Positions 34,332 to 42,928 of a stretch of 64,000 bases of DNA are shown here, in pieces. Within the stretch, counting starts at the first letter, position 1, and each line of letters opens with the position of its first letter. The notes below the pieces were generated by a model, which saw nothing but the letters and a program-made list of their open reading frames with translations, was not told the origin of the DNA and made no database searches. A program made the translations under genes and the position numbers. This DNA comes from Dyadobacter crusticola DSM 16708 (lineage in GTDB: Bacteria > Bacteroidota > Bacteroidia > Cytophagales > Spirosomataceae): positions 62,001-126,000 of the forward strand of contig NZ_JNJB01000008.1 in assembly GCF_000701505.1 (NCBI RefSeq), read 5' to 3'.

Positions 34332-34667
34332 ATGCAAAGCGGAGAAAAAAATGCGCAGCCCTGGTTGGGCAAAATGCAGGAAAGATGGGGTTTGGAAACA
34401 ACCAGACAGGTACTCGTGGTACTGGCCGTTTTTAGTTTGGCAGGCTCTTCAGTAGTTTGGTTCAGAAAAGGGCTTTTTTACCTGTTGGGCTACGACGATC
34501 TTACTCCGATGTGGCTTAAAACCATAACCTACATCATTTTCATCTTCCCGATGTATCAGACTTTGCTGCTGGCTTACGGGTTTTTGCTAGGCCAGTTTTC
34601 GTTTTTTTGGGAAAAAGAAAAGAAAATGTTCCGCTGGGTTGCAGCTAAGTTCAAAGGCAACAAATAA
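34332..34667 (+). CDS. Small membrane protein (DUF6787-like)
   Basis: 111 residues. A polar N terminus (MQSGEKNAQPWLGKMQERWGL) precedes two membrane helices, about 29-47 (VLVVLAVFSLAGSSVVWF) and 66-92 (TITYIIFIFPMYQTLLLAYG), then GQFSFFWEKEKKMFRWV, a charged tail. This shape (RW..., two helices, GQFxFFxxxExKMxxR) resembles the uncharacterised Bacteroidota-restricted DUF6787 group, sometimes mislabelled as diacylglyceryl transferase. It stands alone between two terminators, before ffh. No function can be assigned. Confidence 0.72.
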   Translation: MQSGEKNAQPWLGKMQERWGLETTRQVLVVLAVFSLAGSSVVWFRKGLFYLLGYDDLTPMWLKTITYIIFIFPMYQTLLLAYGFLLGQFSFFWEKEKKMFRWVAAKFKGNK

Positions 34668-34695
34668 ATCAAAGATATATCCCGCATTGATTTTC

Positions 34696-34735
34696 AAGGA
34701 GTACAGGATTCCCTTTCCTGTACTCCTTATTTTAT
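34696..34735 (+). terminator. Strong terminator downstream of the DUF6787-like gene
   Basis: A perfect 13-bp stem (34696-34708 with 34716-34728, 7-base loop) followed by ATTTTATTTAT. It isolates the small membrane gene from ffh and could work in both directions. Confidence 0.85.
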
Positions 34736-34738
34736 TTA

Positions 34739-34746
34739 TACATTTG
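34739..34746 (+). promoter_or_regulatory. -7 promoter element for ffh
   Basis: TACATTTG matches TAnnTTTG exactly, 42 bases before the ffh start. The -33 position falls in the terminator stem and is weak. Confidence 0.5.
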
Positions 34747-34788
34747 TGACTTATTTCAAATCAGATCCAGAATAATATTTTATAATCC

Positions 34789-36111
34789 ATGTTTGAGAAC
34801 TTACAGGATAAGCTAAACAATGCCTTTCGCACACTAAAAGGAAAGGACAGGATATCCGACATAAATGTTGCCGCAACTACCAAGGAAGTACGTAAAGCAT
34901 TGGTCGACGCCGATGTAAACTTTAAGGTTGCGAAAGAAATTACCGACCGGATCCGCGACAAGGCGCTTGACAGGAAGATATTGATCTCCGTTGAGCCGGG
35001 ACAAATGTTCGTCAAGATCGTGCAGGAAGAGCTGACCGAACTGATGGGCGGCCAGGCAGAAGCGATCAATATCAAAGGCGATCCCGCCGTGATCCTGATC
35101 GCAGGTTTGCAGGGTTCTGGTAAAACTACATTCTCTGGTAAGCTGGCCGCATTGTTGAAAAAACAAGGCCGGCAGGTATTGTTAACAGCCTGCGATGTGT
35201 ACCGTCCCGCTGCCATCGACCAGCTAAAAGTATTGGGCGAGCAGGTAGGAGTTGAGGTGTATTCGGAGCCTGAGAACAAGAATGCAGTGAACATCGCACA
35301 AAATGCAGTAGCTCACGCGAGGAAAATCGGAAAGAAGATCGTCATCGTGGATACCGCTGGCCGTTTGGCTGTGGATGAAGTGATGATGAAAGAGGTGGAA
35401 GATATCAAATCCGCCGTGCGCCCTTCCGAAATCCTTTTTGTAGTGGATTCCATGACCGGACAGGATGCGGTAAATACAGCCAAGACATTTAACGAAAGAC
35501 TTGATTTTGACGGGGTTGTACTAACAAAACTAGACGGTGACGCGCGTGGTGGAGCGGCACTTTCCATTCGTCAGATCGTTGATAAGCCGATCAAATACAT
35601 CAGTACAGGTGAGAAAATGGAGGCACTCGACTCGTTTTATCCGGACAGGATGGCGAGCCGGATCCTCGGTATGGGTGACGTAATCTCGCTCGTTGAGCGC
35701 GCGCAGCAGGCTTTTGACGAAGACGAAGCGAAGCGCATCAATGCCAAAATGCGTCAGAACAAATTCGATTTTGACGATTTCCTTGGCCAGTTACAGCAGA
35801 TCAAGAAAATGGGTAATGTGAAGGATCTGATTGGTATGATCCCGGGAATGGGAAGTGCGATGAAAGATCTCGATATCAGCAATGAATCGTTCAAACCTAT
35901 TGAGGCGATTATCCAGTCTATGACCAAAAAGGAGCGGGAAAATCCCGATATGATCGACGGTAGCCGCAAAAAGAGAATTGCTGCGGGTAGCGGAACTACG
36001 ATTTTGCAGGTTAACAACCTGATCAAGCAATTTGACGAAATGCGCAGAATGATGAAGAAAATGAATACAATGCAGGCAGCTGGAAAGCTGGGTAAAGCAA
36101 TGCGCCGCTAA
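34789..36111 (+). CDS. ffh: Signal recognition particle protein Ffh (SRP54)
   Basis: 440 residues. N domain (helical, residues 1-95), G domain with the P-loop GLQGSGKTTFSGKLA near residue 107, CDVYRPAAIDQLK, VDTAGRLAVDE, VLTKLDGDARGGAALS and TGEKMEALDSFYPDRMASRILGMGD, and a C-terminal M domain rich in methionine (FLGQLQQIKKMGNVKDLIGMIPGMG, SRKKRIAAGSGTTILQVNNLIKQFDEMRRMMKKM). It binds 4.5S RNA and signal sequences of membrane proteins, delivering ribosomes to FtsY. Every motif is intact. The next gene starts two bases after the stop, so a secreted protein is co-transcribed. Confidence 0.97.
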   Translation: MFENLQDKLNNAFRTLKGKDRISDINVAATTKEVRKALVDADVNFKVAKEITDRIRDKALDRKILISVEPGQMFVKIVQEELTELMGGQAEAINIKGDPAVILIAGLQGSGKTTFSGKLAALLKKQGRQVLLTACDVYRPAAIDQLKVLGEQVGVEVYSEPENKNAVNIAQNAVAHARKIGKKIVIVDTAGRLAVDEVMMKEVEDIKSAVRPSEILFVVDSMTGQDAVNTAKTFNERLDFDGVVLTKLDGDARGGAALSIRQIVDKPIKYISTGEKMEALDSFYPDRMASRILGMGDVISLVERAQQAFDEDEAKRINAKMRQNKFDFDDFLGQLQQIKKMGNVKDLIGMIPGMGSAMKDLDISNESFKPIEAIIQSMTKKERENPDMIDGSRKKRIAAGSGTTILQVNNLIKQFDEMRRMMKKMNTMQAAGKLGKAMRR

Positions 36112-36113
36112 TA

Positions 36114-36614
36114 ATGAAAAAACTGCTCTGCCTCTTCATCTTCATTCTGACAATAAGTACCGGAACATTGAAAGCACAGGCTTCTGTGGGATATTACCCG
36201 TGGAGCAGCCTGCTTTCGATCAGTACCAATTCGCGGAAGGCAATTTGGCTCGATACACGTTTTCAGACCAATTCACTATTCAGTAGTTTAAGTGTGGATT
36301 TGCTTCCGATGATTAACTTGAAAAGAGGGGAGGTGGTACAATGGTATCTTGGCGGCGGGGTTCGGTTAAACCCACTTTACCGCATTGCCGACGCGAATGC
36401 AGATCTGATCACCATCGACGGATATTCGTTGAACGTAGGTGTGCGGATTTCTCCTTTGCCGCAAAACCGGAACATTCAGCTGGCTTTGGAACTCAATCCG
36501 TATGTGAAAGATGAATTTGACAGCGGGGTATTGAAAAGCCACTTCGGGCTCGTTTATGTTTTTGGCAAAAAGAAAAAGACGGAAACATTGCCGGAACAGC
36601 CTGTTAATCCCTGA
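36114..36614 (+). CDS. Secreted outer-membrane beta-barrel-like protein of unknown function
   Basis: 166 residues with a signal peptide (MKKLLCLFIFILTISTGTLKAQ). The mature part alternates hydrophobic and polar residues in strands: ASVGYYPWSSLLSIS, SRKAIWLDTRFQTNSLFSSL, VVQWYLGGGVRLNPLYRI, YSLNVGVRISPL, IQLALELNPYVKDEF, LKSHFGLVYVFGK, consistent with a small eight-stranded outer-membrane barrel. I do not recognise a named family. It begins two bases after ffh and ends with a terminator, so it is probably translated from the ffh transcript. No function is proposed. Confidence 0.75.
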   Translation: MKKLLCLFIFILTISTGTLKAQASVGYYPWSSLLSISTNSRKAIWLDTRFQTNSLFSSLSVDLLPMINLKRGEVVQWYLGGGVRLNPLYRIADANADLITIDGYSLNVGVRISPLPQNRNIQLALELNPYVKDEFDSGVLKSHFGLVYVFGKKKKTETLPEQPVNP

Positions 36615-36638
36615 CATTTAATAATTTCTTAGTACTTC

Positions 36639-36687
36639 AATGCTCCCGAATCCGGCTAAATAGCTGTTAATTTGGGAGCATTTTTTT
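36639..36687 (+). terminator. Terminator of the ffh operon
   Basis: AATGCTCCC (36639-36647) pairs with GGGAGCATT (36674-36682), with a 26-base loop, followed by a run of T. It is 25 bases after the barrel gene stop and precedes the phosphatase gene. Confidence 0.75.
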
Positions 36688-36697
36688 ATTTCCCCGA

Positions 36698-37930
36698 ATG
36701 AAAAACCTTCTACTCTGCTGCATTTGCTTCTTCATTTCAGAACAAAGTCTTTTTGCCCAAACCAAAATCAAAAAAACGCTTTTCGTGATTGTCGATGGGA
36801 TTTCGAGTGACAGCAAAGAAAAGATTCCTACACCTAATCTCGACGCGATCGCAAAAGCCGGCGGCTACACCCGCGCGCACGTCGGCGGCGACAAAGGTAC
36901 CTATTCAGAAACGCCGACGATTTCGGCAGTGGGATATAACAGCTTACTGACCGGCACCTGGGTTAACAAGCACAATGTGCCCGACAATAATATCAAAGAC
37001 CCGAATTACCATTACTGGACACTTTTCCGCTTCCTGGAAAGCCAGTACCCACACAAAAAGACTGCGGTTTTTTCAACCTGGCTGGATAACCGCACCAAGC
37101 TGGTAGGTGAGGGACTGGAACAAACCAACAAGTTACAGCTCGATTATTCCTTTGACGGCTTCGAGCTGGATACAATTCATTTCCCGCATGATAAGCAGGC
37201 TGAATACATTCACAAGATCGATGAAAAAGTTGTGGACGAAGCTGCGACGTACATTCATGATAATGGCCCGGATATGTCGTGGGTTTATCTGGAGTATACC
37301 GATGATATGGGCCACCGATTTGGCGACAGCGAGCAATTTCACAAGGCGATCCAGATCATGGACGATCAAATGGGCAGGCTGTGGAAATCGATTCAGTATC
37401 GTGAAAAAACCTTTAATGAAGACTGGCTCCTGGTAGTCACCACCGATCACGGTCGCGACGCCAAGACAGGTAAAGGTCACGGCGGGCAGTCGGACCGTGA
37501 GCGCAGCACCTGGATTGTTACCAATGCGAAAAATCTGAATGCGAATTTTAAAAACAATCCCGGCATCGTAGATATTATGCCTACGGTCGCGCGCCACATG
37601 GATATCAACATTCCAAAAGAACAGGCTTTTGAGGTAGATGGGGCCGCATTTACAGGAAAATTGTCGGCAACAAACCTTACTGCGAAAAAAGAGCAGGGAA
37701 AGCTGATGATTTCATGGCAGGCAATGGAGAAAGACGGGAATGCGAAAATATGGCTGACGACTACCAATAACTTCGCGAAAGGCTCACGCGATCTCTACCA
37801 CCTTGCCGCCGAGGTACCTGTTACAAATGGAAAAGCCGAAATAGATATCAGCAAATATCCATCCGGCTTTTTCAAAGTGGTGTTAGAAGCGAAGTACAAT
37901 AGCATCAATCGCTGGATTGTTGAAAAGTAG
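36698..37930 (+). CDS. Alkaline phosphatase-superfamily phosphodiesterase/nucleotide pyrophosphatase
   Basis: 410 residues with a signal peptide (MKNLLLCCICFFISEQSLFAQ). The superfamily core reads LFVIVDGISSDSKEKIPTPNLDAIAKAGGYTRAH, then TYSETPTISAVGYNSLLTG (the nucleophile Thr is probably in this segment) and DMGHRFGDSEQFHKAIQIMDDQMGRLW, TTDHGRDAKTGKGHGGQSDRERSTWIV, with metal-binding Asp and His. The C-terminal 90 residues (TGKLSATNLTAKKEQGKLMISWQ...) form a beta-rich domain. It acts in the periplasm or outside on phosphate esters or nucleotides. It converges with the following minus-strand gene, three bases apart. Confidence 0.88.
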   Translation: MKNLLLCCICFFISEQSLFAQTKIKKTLFVIVDGISSDSKEKIPTPNLDAIAKAGGYTRAHVGGDKGTYSETPTISAVGYNSLLTGTWVNKHNVPDNNIKDPNYHYWTLFRFLESQYPHKKTAVFSTWLDNRTKLVGEGLEQTNKLQLDYSFDGFELDTIHFPHDKQAEYIHKIDEKVVDEAATYIHDNGPDMSWVYLEYTDDMGHRFGDSEQFHKAIQIMDDQMGRLWKSIQYREKTFNEDWLLVVTTDHGRDAKTGKGHGGQSDRERSTWIVTNAKNLNANFKNNPGIVDIMPTVARHMDINIPKEQAFEVDGAAFTGKLSATNLTAKKEQGKLMISWQAMEKDGNAKIWLTTTNNFAKGSRDLYHLAAEVPVTNGKAEIDISKYPSGFFKVVLEAKYNSINRWIVEK

Positions 37931-37933
37931 CGA

Positions 37934-38596
37934 TCAGCTGCCTCCTCTCCCGGCTTTATAAGAATCGTACTCTTCCAGTAATTTGATCAGATCATCATCA
38001 GCAGCGAAGTCCAGCTGCTGTTCGCGGATCACATATTGCATTTTGTTTTTCTCGTCAGTAAGCAGTTTCAGAAAGCTGTTCCGGTTTTTCAGATCTACCA
38101 GGTTCATTTTTCCGTCTTTCATTATATAAAGTTTTGCCGAAGGATCCATTTGCATGGTAGCACTCGCTTTTTCCACTTTGATCGGCTTCACGTATTTTTT
38201 CAAAAGCTTTGTATTTCCGTCGTACAACAGGCGGTAAAAGCTCTTTTCAGACTGATCTGCAACAGCAGGGTAGCCGCTTCTGAATGTATATAGGTCGGTA
38301 CCTGTGGGAAGATTGAATTCTTTGATCCCGGCCGAAACCCGGTACATCCCCGAATCTGCTTTGTATTCCAGTTCATCCTTGTTTACATCGTACCGGATTT
38401 TGATCCCGTCGTGCACGCGGTCATCGCTTGTACGGATACTTCCCGTGTACCATTCTTTGAAAAGATAATGTGAGCCGTCGCTGCTCGCGGAAGCCTCATT
38501 ATAGGGAGTACCTGCCAGACCGGTGGAGTCCTGGGCAGTTGCAAGCTGGGCCAGAAGTATCGTTGTCAGGAGAAAAAATCTTCTTAGATATTTCAT
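37934..38596 (-). CDS. Secreted protein of unknown function
   Basis: 220 residues with a clear signal peptide (MKYLRRFFLLTTILLAQLATAQ). The rest is mixed: a beta-rich centre with GSHYLFKEWYTGSIRTSDDRVHDGIKIRYDVNKDELEYKADSGMYRV-type strands and LYTFRSGYPAVADQSEKSFYRLLYDGNTKLLKKY, and a charged helical C terminus (SFLKLLTDEKNKMQYVIREQQLDFAADDDLIKLLEEYD) ending in AGRGGS. The combination resembles Bacteroidota periplasmic proteins of the 'YASMK.. DUF' type, but I cannot name the family. No partner gene on its strand. It abuts the phosphatase gene's 3' end. Confidence 0.7.
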   Translation of the reverse strand: MKYLRRFFLLTTILLAQLATAQDSTGLAGTPYNEASASSDGSHYLFKEWYTGSIRTSDDRVHDGIKIRYDVNKDELEYKADSGMYRVSAGIKEFNLPTGTDLYTFRSGYPAVADQSEKSFYRLLYDGNTKLLKKYVKPIKVEKASATMQMDPSAKLYIMKDGKMNLVDLKNRNSFLKLLTDEKNKMQYVIREQQLDFAADDDLIKLLEEYDSYKAGRGGS

Positions 38597-38668
38597 GATT
38601 TAAGTTGGTTAATTTGATAAGTTCGAAGTCGGGTAGCCGCTCAGGCTGGTTTCCCTGCCATCTTTAAG

Positions 38669-38676
38669 TACTTTTG
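38669..38676 (+). promoter_or_regulatory. -7 promoter element for nuoN
   Basis: TACTTTTG matches TAnnTTTG. It would start transcription about 17 bases before the TTG start, making the isolated nuoN independently expressed. -33 match is poor. Confidence 0.4.
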
Positions 38677-38699
38677 CCAAAAAAATTGTACCCGTTCCA

Positions 38700-40157
38700 T
38701 TGAATATAAGCGAGCAGCTCATACATATACGCCAAAGTTTAGCAGGCATCGTACCGGAAATTTTCCTGGCTTTTCTTTTTTGTTTCATTCTGCTCGCTGA
38801 GCTGCTGTTTTTGAAGAGAATTGATGCCAGAAAATCTGCTTCTTACCTGAGTAGCATTGCACTGGCGGGCAGCATTATTGTTATTTTTCTCCTGCTTCTG
38901 CAATGGAACGCCGAACCTTCGTTCCGCTTCCATCCCCTACTCTTCCTGGATCGGCAAGCTGTTTTTTTCAAACTGATGATCGCGTTTGCGTGGCTATTTA
39001 CATTGTTGCACGTGCGGATACTCAAATACGATTTCCCTCCCGAATTCAATGCATTGCTGATAGCGGCCGTGCTGGGAATGAATCTGTTGAGTATGTCAAC
39101 GCATTTCCTTTCCATTTACCTGTCGCTTGAACTGATCTCGATCAGCTCCTACGTACTCGTGGCGCTTTCCCCTTACCGGAAAGCAGCCGAAGGCGGGATC
39201 AAATACCTGCTCTTCGGATCGGCCAGCTCGGCGGTGATGCTTTACGGAATCTCGCTGGTTTACGGACTTACCGGAACAATGGATATTACCAGTGAAATGA
39301 TGACGATCGGGTTAACGAACAATCCCGATTTCGTGGTAACGGTTACCATTGTACTGACATTAGCGGGACTTCTGTTCAAGCTTTCACTGGTCCCATTTCA
39401 CGTATGGACACCCGATGTTTACGAAGCTGCACCTACTCCGCTGGTTTCATTCCTGTCGGTAGCGCCTAAGGCTGCGGTGGTTTTGGTCTTAATGCGGCTG
39501 GCAGGTATTTTACCTGTGCAGTACTTCCCTGTGTTAGGAGGTATCGCACTGATCAGCATCACTGTCGGGAATGTGGCTGCGCTGTGGCAAAGCAATGTGC
39601 GGCGACTACTCGCCTATTCCTCCATTGCACAAGCTGGCTATCTCCTCGTCGGAATTGCGGCATACAGCAGATTTGGCTTTGAATCGGCGGTATTTTACAC
39701 AGCTGCCTATCTGATTATCAATATGGCCGCATTCTTCCTGATCGACCTGTTACGCCCGAAATCTGAAACTGCATTCCTGGAATATGAAGGATTGGGTAAA
39801 AAATCGGTTTGGATTTCAGCGACTTTGACAGTCGTAATGGTAGCGCTTGCCGGATTGCCGCCAACAGGAGGATTTACTTCAAAACTTCTGGTATTCTCAG
39901 CGCTTTGGGAAAGTTATCATCAGCAGCAATTTCCGTGGATGCTGTGGCTGCTGATCGGAGGTATTCTGAACGCGGCGATCGCATTGGGTTATTATATGAA
40001 GCTGCCCTATTTGTTGTTTTTCAAAAATGCAGCTGACAATGTGAGTACCGCCAATGATCGTTTTTCGGGAAAAGTGGTGGCTGGCCTGCTGCTTGCCGCG
40101 GTGCTGCTGCTATTCTTTATGCCCGAGCTGCTGACAGAATGGATTTCAGCATTTTGA
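38700..40157 (+). CDS. nuoN: NADH-quinone oxidoreductase subunit N (isolated copy)
   Basis: 485 residues with about 14 membrane helices. The family motifs are clear: YLSLELISISSYVLVAL, GGIKYLLFGSASSAVMLYGISLVYG, FKLSLVPFHVWTPDVYEAAPTPLVSFLSVAPKAA, RLLAYSSIAQAGYLLVG and LAGLPPTGGFTSKLLVFSA. The lysines and Glu residues used for proton pumping in complex I are at their usual places. TTG start (MNISEQLIHIRQSLAG), with a -7 element shortly upstream. No other nuo gene lies in the window on either side, so this nuoN is apart from any local complex I operon. It could be an orphan subunit or a duplicate. Confidence 0.92.
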   Translation: MNISEQLIHIRQSLAGIVPEIFLAFLFCFILLAELLFLKRIDARKSASYLSSIALAGSIIVIFLLLLQWNAEPSFRFHPLLFLDRQAVFFKLMIAFAWLFTLLHVRILKYDFPPEFNALLIAAVLGMNLLSMSTHFLSIYLSLELISISSYVLVALSPYRKAAEGGIKYLLFGSASSAVMLYGISLVYGLTGTMDITSEMMTIGLTNNPDFVVTVTIVLTLAGLLFKLSLVPFHVWTPDVYEAAPTPLVSFLSVAPKAAVVLVLMRLAGILPVQYFPVLGGIALISITVGNVAALWQSNVRRLLAYSSIAQAGYLLVGIAAYSRFGFESAVFYTAAYLIINMAAFFLIDLLRPKSETAFLEYEGLGKKSVWISATLTVVMVALAGLPPTGGFTSKLLVFSALWESYHQQQFPWMLWLLIGGILNAAIALGYYMKLPYLLFFKNAADNVSTANDRFSGKVVAGLLLAAVLLLFFMPELLTEWISAF

Positions 40158-40163
40158 TTAAGC

Positions 40164-41033
40164 TTAGAGAACTGCCCGGACCTCATATCCCTGCTTTCTG
40201 AGTAATGCAATTACGCCACGCTCTCCGCCTAAATGCGCTGCTCCAACTGCGATAAAAGTCGGGTTTTCAGAAACGATCTTTTCAATGCGGGGGATCCATT
40301 TTCTATTTCTGTCAAAAAGCATGATCTCCTCGTTTCCATCCAGGCCAAATTCGCTTTTTAACGTCAGCTTGTAGAGTTCGTCAATATTCTGCGTTTTGTA
40401 GAGCGCTACCAGATCTCTAAACTCCTTCCTTGCTTTTGGCAGGTCGTCGATCATCGCCAGGATCATTTTAACCTGGTCTTTATAAGGTATGGAATCAAAT
40501 ATTGCCATTTGTTCGTCGAGCGTCTCAATTCCGATCACTTCCGACTGCTGCTTTTTTGCAAGCTCTACAAGTGACATTTCATAAGATTGTGGCTGGCAAT
40601 TCAGTACTGCGTTGAAAAGCGGGCCCATTAAAACGAAAGGCTTGGCTCTCTCAAACATCGCGATTCCCACACCTACGGAGTCCTTGTAAAACTGATCAAG
40701 CTTAGCATATTCTGATTCGGAAACGAGCTTTTTCAACTCGTTTCCGTCTCGCATATTCATCGATTTCATCATGCTCATCATCATCCCGGGATCGTCCATA
40801 TCCATTTCCAAAGCGACTTGCTTCGTTTTGGAAAGCGCGGATTTAAGCGAGTCACTCAATGTAAAATCAGCCGGGCAGATCAAATGAATGGTACCGAACA
40901 GATAAGAAGGCTTGGGCTGCCCAGGTTTTGTAATCTCCCAAAGCAATGCATTTTCAGTAGGAACCTGCGCAAAGCCAGTACCCATTAAAAAACAAAGCAT
41001 CAAACCAAAAAACCACTTAACCCCGACTCCCAT
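40164..41033 (-). CDS. TraB/GumN-family protein
   Basis: About 289 residues with a signal peptide (MGVGVKWFFGLMLCFLMGTGFAQ). The TraB motifs are ENALLWEITKPGQPKPSYLFGTIHLI (GTIH), ALEMDMDDP, and the C-terminal FIAVGAAHLGGERGVIALLRKQGYEV (GAAHLGG). The family, which includes bacterial GumN and metazoan Tiki, is thought to be metal-dependent peptidases; the two motifs above provide the Gly-His residues. ATG at 41033 is preferred; an upstream in-frame extension to 41138 would run through the purine-rich repeat and has low-complexity sequence. Co-directional with the M28 peptidase gene, 58 bases downstream of its stop. Confidence 0.86.
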   Translation of the reverse strand: MGVGVKWFFGLMLCFLMGTGFAQVPTENALLWEITKPGQPKPSYLFGTIHLICPADFTLSDSLKSALSKTKQVALEMDMDDPGMMMSMMKSMNMRDGNELKKLVSESEYAKLDQFYKDSVGVGIAMFERAKPFVLMGPLFNAVLNCQPQSYEMSLVELAKKQQSEVIGIETLDEQMAIFDSIPYKDQVKMILAMIDDLPKARKEFRDLVALYKTQNIDELYKLTLKSEFGLDGNEEIMLFDRNRKWIPRIEKIVSENPTFIAVGAAHLGGERGVIALLRKQGYEVRAVL

Positions 41034-41060
41034 TATAATTAATTTTAATTCTTCAATTCT

Positions 41061-41098
41061 TCCTCCCCTTCCTCCATCCTCCCTTTCCTCCTTACTCC
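41061..41098 (-). repeat. Purine-rich dispersed repeat, copy D
   Basis: On the minus strand it starts at the last codons and stop of the M28 peptidase gene and contains GGGAGGATGGAGGAAGGGG. It agrees with copy E over about 34 bases, with a few mismatches. Confidence 0.65.
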
Positions 41099-42684
41099 TT
41101 ATTACTATCAACCACAATCCGCTCTTCCCGGTTAACAAGCTCCCAGGCAGTATGGAAGACCAATTTCACGATTGAAGATTGTTTGTCGAAAAGGATTTTT
41201 TCCACATCATCGCCGGGCTTGTGATAATCCTCATGCACGCCGGTAAAGTAGAAAATCACCGGCACACCCACTTTGGCAAAGTTGTAATGGTCGGAACGGT
41301 AGTAAAAACGGTTCGGATCTTTCGGATCGTTGAAAGTATAATCGAGCTTGAAGTTGACATACTTCTTATTCGCCTCTTCACTGATTTCGTGCAGCTTCGA
41401 AGACAGCTTGTCTGAACCGATCAGATACACATATTTATGGTCATTTTTATGCGCTTCATCAACGCGCCCGATCATATCAATGTTCAGGTCGGCGATTGTG
41501 TTTTTCAATGGATAAAGCGGGTTTTCAGAATAGTATTCAGAACCAAAAAGCCCTTTTTCTTCTCCGGTAACATTCAGGAACAGGATACTTCTTCTTGGTC
41601 CTTTTCCTTCGGCTTTGGCTTTGCTGAAAGCCTCTGCGATTTCAAGCAGTGACACAGTTCCTGAGCCATCGTCGTCTGCTCCATTGTTGATCTCTCCATT
41701 GGGCGAGATACCGATATGGTCAATATGCGCACTGATCACCAGCACTTCGTCTTTCTTGTCGCTACCTTCCAGGAAAGCGGCCACATTTTCAGTATCGATT
41801 GTTTCACTAATGCGCTCCACTTTCAGCGCCACCTCTCCTGTTGGATTTTTGGTTAGAGCCTTTCCCGATTTTTCGATAGACTCCCGGCTTTTCGCAAGTT
41901 TCGCAGCTGAGGTATTCAGGATTTTGGCAGCCAGCTCCTGCGACAAACCAAATGCAGCCACATTGTTTGGATTTTCCTGAACCGGTTTTAATGTAGGTGC
42001 ACTGAATCTGCGCGCCATTGCAGCACGCTGCCGGATTTCCTTGTCGAGATCATCGCCTGTTTTTTCAGTAATGATGAACACATATTTCGCGCCTTTTTCA
42101 TGTGCCAGCTTTACTTTATTTTGCCAACCCACGGTTGCGCCCCATTTACTTTTTTCAGTAGTCCCGCTGATCAGATATTTCCCGTCCGCCCTTTTTGGCT
42201 CACCTTCGAAAATGATCACCGACTTATCTTTAACATCCAGGTTTTTATAGTCAGAATAAGCCTGGTCTTCAATGCCAAATCCGGCAAGTACCACATTTGC
42301 CGAGATCTCTTCCGGCACGGTCAGCAACCCATTGAGAAAGAAATCCTTGTTGAACTCAAACTTTTTACCACCTGCTTTAACATACACATCACCATAGCTT
42401 CTTTTATAAAGCGTATATTTTTGAAGATAGCTTTTTGAACCATCGGCGGCTGTGGCCGCTGGCTGTAAACCGTATTCTTTGTAATACTTTGAAACATATT
42501 CGGCCGCTTTTTTCTGGCCCGGCGAACCAGTATCTCGCCCTTCCAGACTGTCAGCAGCAATTATTACAAGGTGCTTTTTAAGATCTTCCGGCGTAATGCT
42601 ATTTGCATATTTGGCAGCATCATCCTGCGCATTTGCCATCGTTGCAGCGGAAAGAAGTATCCCGGCCAGCAAATTTTTGTTCAT
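41092..42684 (-). CDS. M28-family zinc metallopeptidase (aminopeptidase-like)
   Basis: About 530 residues with a signal peptide (MNKNLLAGILLSAATMANAQ). A PA-like insert occupies residues about 120-250. The M28 core carries the two-zinc ligands: SAHIDHIGI (His), INNGADDDGSGTVSLLEI (bridging Asp), VTGEEKGLFGSEYY (Glu pair), LNIDMIGRVDE (Asp) and the final His of YRSDHYNFA. All are present, so it should be active as an extracytoplasmic aminopeptidase or carboxypeptidase. ATG at 42684 is chosen; another in-frame ATG at 42696 is equally near. The last codons overlap the purine-rich repeat. Confidence 0.88.
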   Translation of the reverse strand: MNKNLLAGILLSAATMANAQDDAAKYANSITPEDLKKHLVIIAADSLEGRDTGSPGQKKAAEYVSKYYKEYGLQPAATAADGSKSYLQKYTLYKRSYGDVYVKAGGKKFEFNKDFFLNGLLTVPEEISANVVLAGFGIEDQAYSDYKNLDVKDKSVIIFEGEPKRADGKYLISGTTEKSKWGATVGWQNKVKLAHEKGAKYVFIITEKTGDDLDKEIRQRAAMARRFSAPTLKPVQENPNNVAAFGLSQELAAKILNTSAAKLAKSRESIEKSGKALTKNPTGEVALKVERISETIDTENVAAFLEGSDKKDEVLVISAHIDHIGISPNGEINNGADDDGSGTVSLLEIAEAFSKAKAEGKGPRRSILFLNVTGEEKGLFGSEYYSENPLYPLKNTIADLNIDMIGRVDEAHKNDHKYVYLIGSDKLSSKLHEISEEANKKYVNFKLDYTFNDPKDPNRFYYRSDHYNFAKVGVPVIFYFTGVHEDYHKPGDDVEKILFDKQSSIVKLVFHTAWELVNREERIVVDSNKE

Positions 42685-42744
42685 AGTAATGTTCATTGTT
42701 ATGTCAATTGTTACAAAGTAACTAAACGCAGGGTCTATTGCAAA

Positions 42745-42927
42745 ATGCGGTTGATCTGCGAAAGAATTGGAATAAGGAATGCAGAGCTGCTGGAAGGCTA
42801 CCTTCCGCCGAAACAACTTAAATTAGTGCAGGCCTGGGCAATTATTCACGAGACTGAATTGTTAGATAATTTTACCCGCTTGGGAGAAGATCATAAATCG
42901 TGGAATAAAATAGATCCGCTTCAATAA
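42745..42927 (+). pseudogene. Remnant of a DUF4160 protein (C-terminal half only)
   Basis: A 60-residue frame (MRLICERIGIRNAELLEGYL to ...KIDPLQ). From residue 12 it matches the C-terminal half of DUF4160: the consensus there is roughly LEGxLPxRQLxLVQAWxEIHxDEL, and here it reads LLEGYLPPKQLKLVQAWAII, HETELLDN. The N-terminal half of DUF4160, with the PPHFH-like histidine motif, is missing; upstream lies the promoter side of the M28 gene. DUF4160 and DUF2442 are usually adjacent, and an intact DUF2442 starts two bases later. So this is probably a truncated gene, though a short product may still be made. Confidence 0.72.
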
Positions 42928-42928
42928 G

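Noticed and set aside
40903..41200. Low-complexity plus-strand frame across the TraB/M28 junction
   Set aside because: It is antisense to both genes and is caused by the pyrimidine-rich side of repeat copy D.
42571..42744. In-frame extension of the DUF4160 remnant upstream to 42571
   Set aside because: The extension overlaps the start of the M28 peptidase gene on the other strand, lacks any DUF4160 similarity, and contains no His motif of that family.
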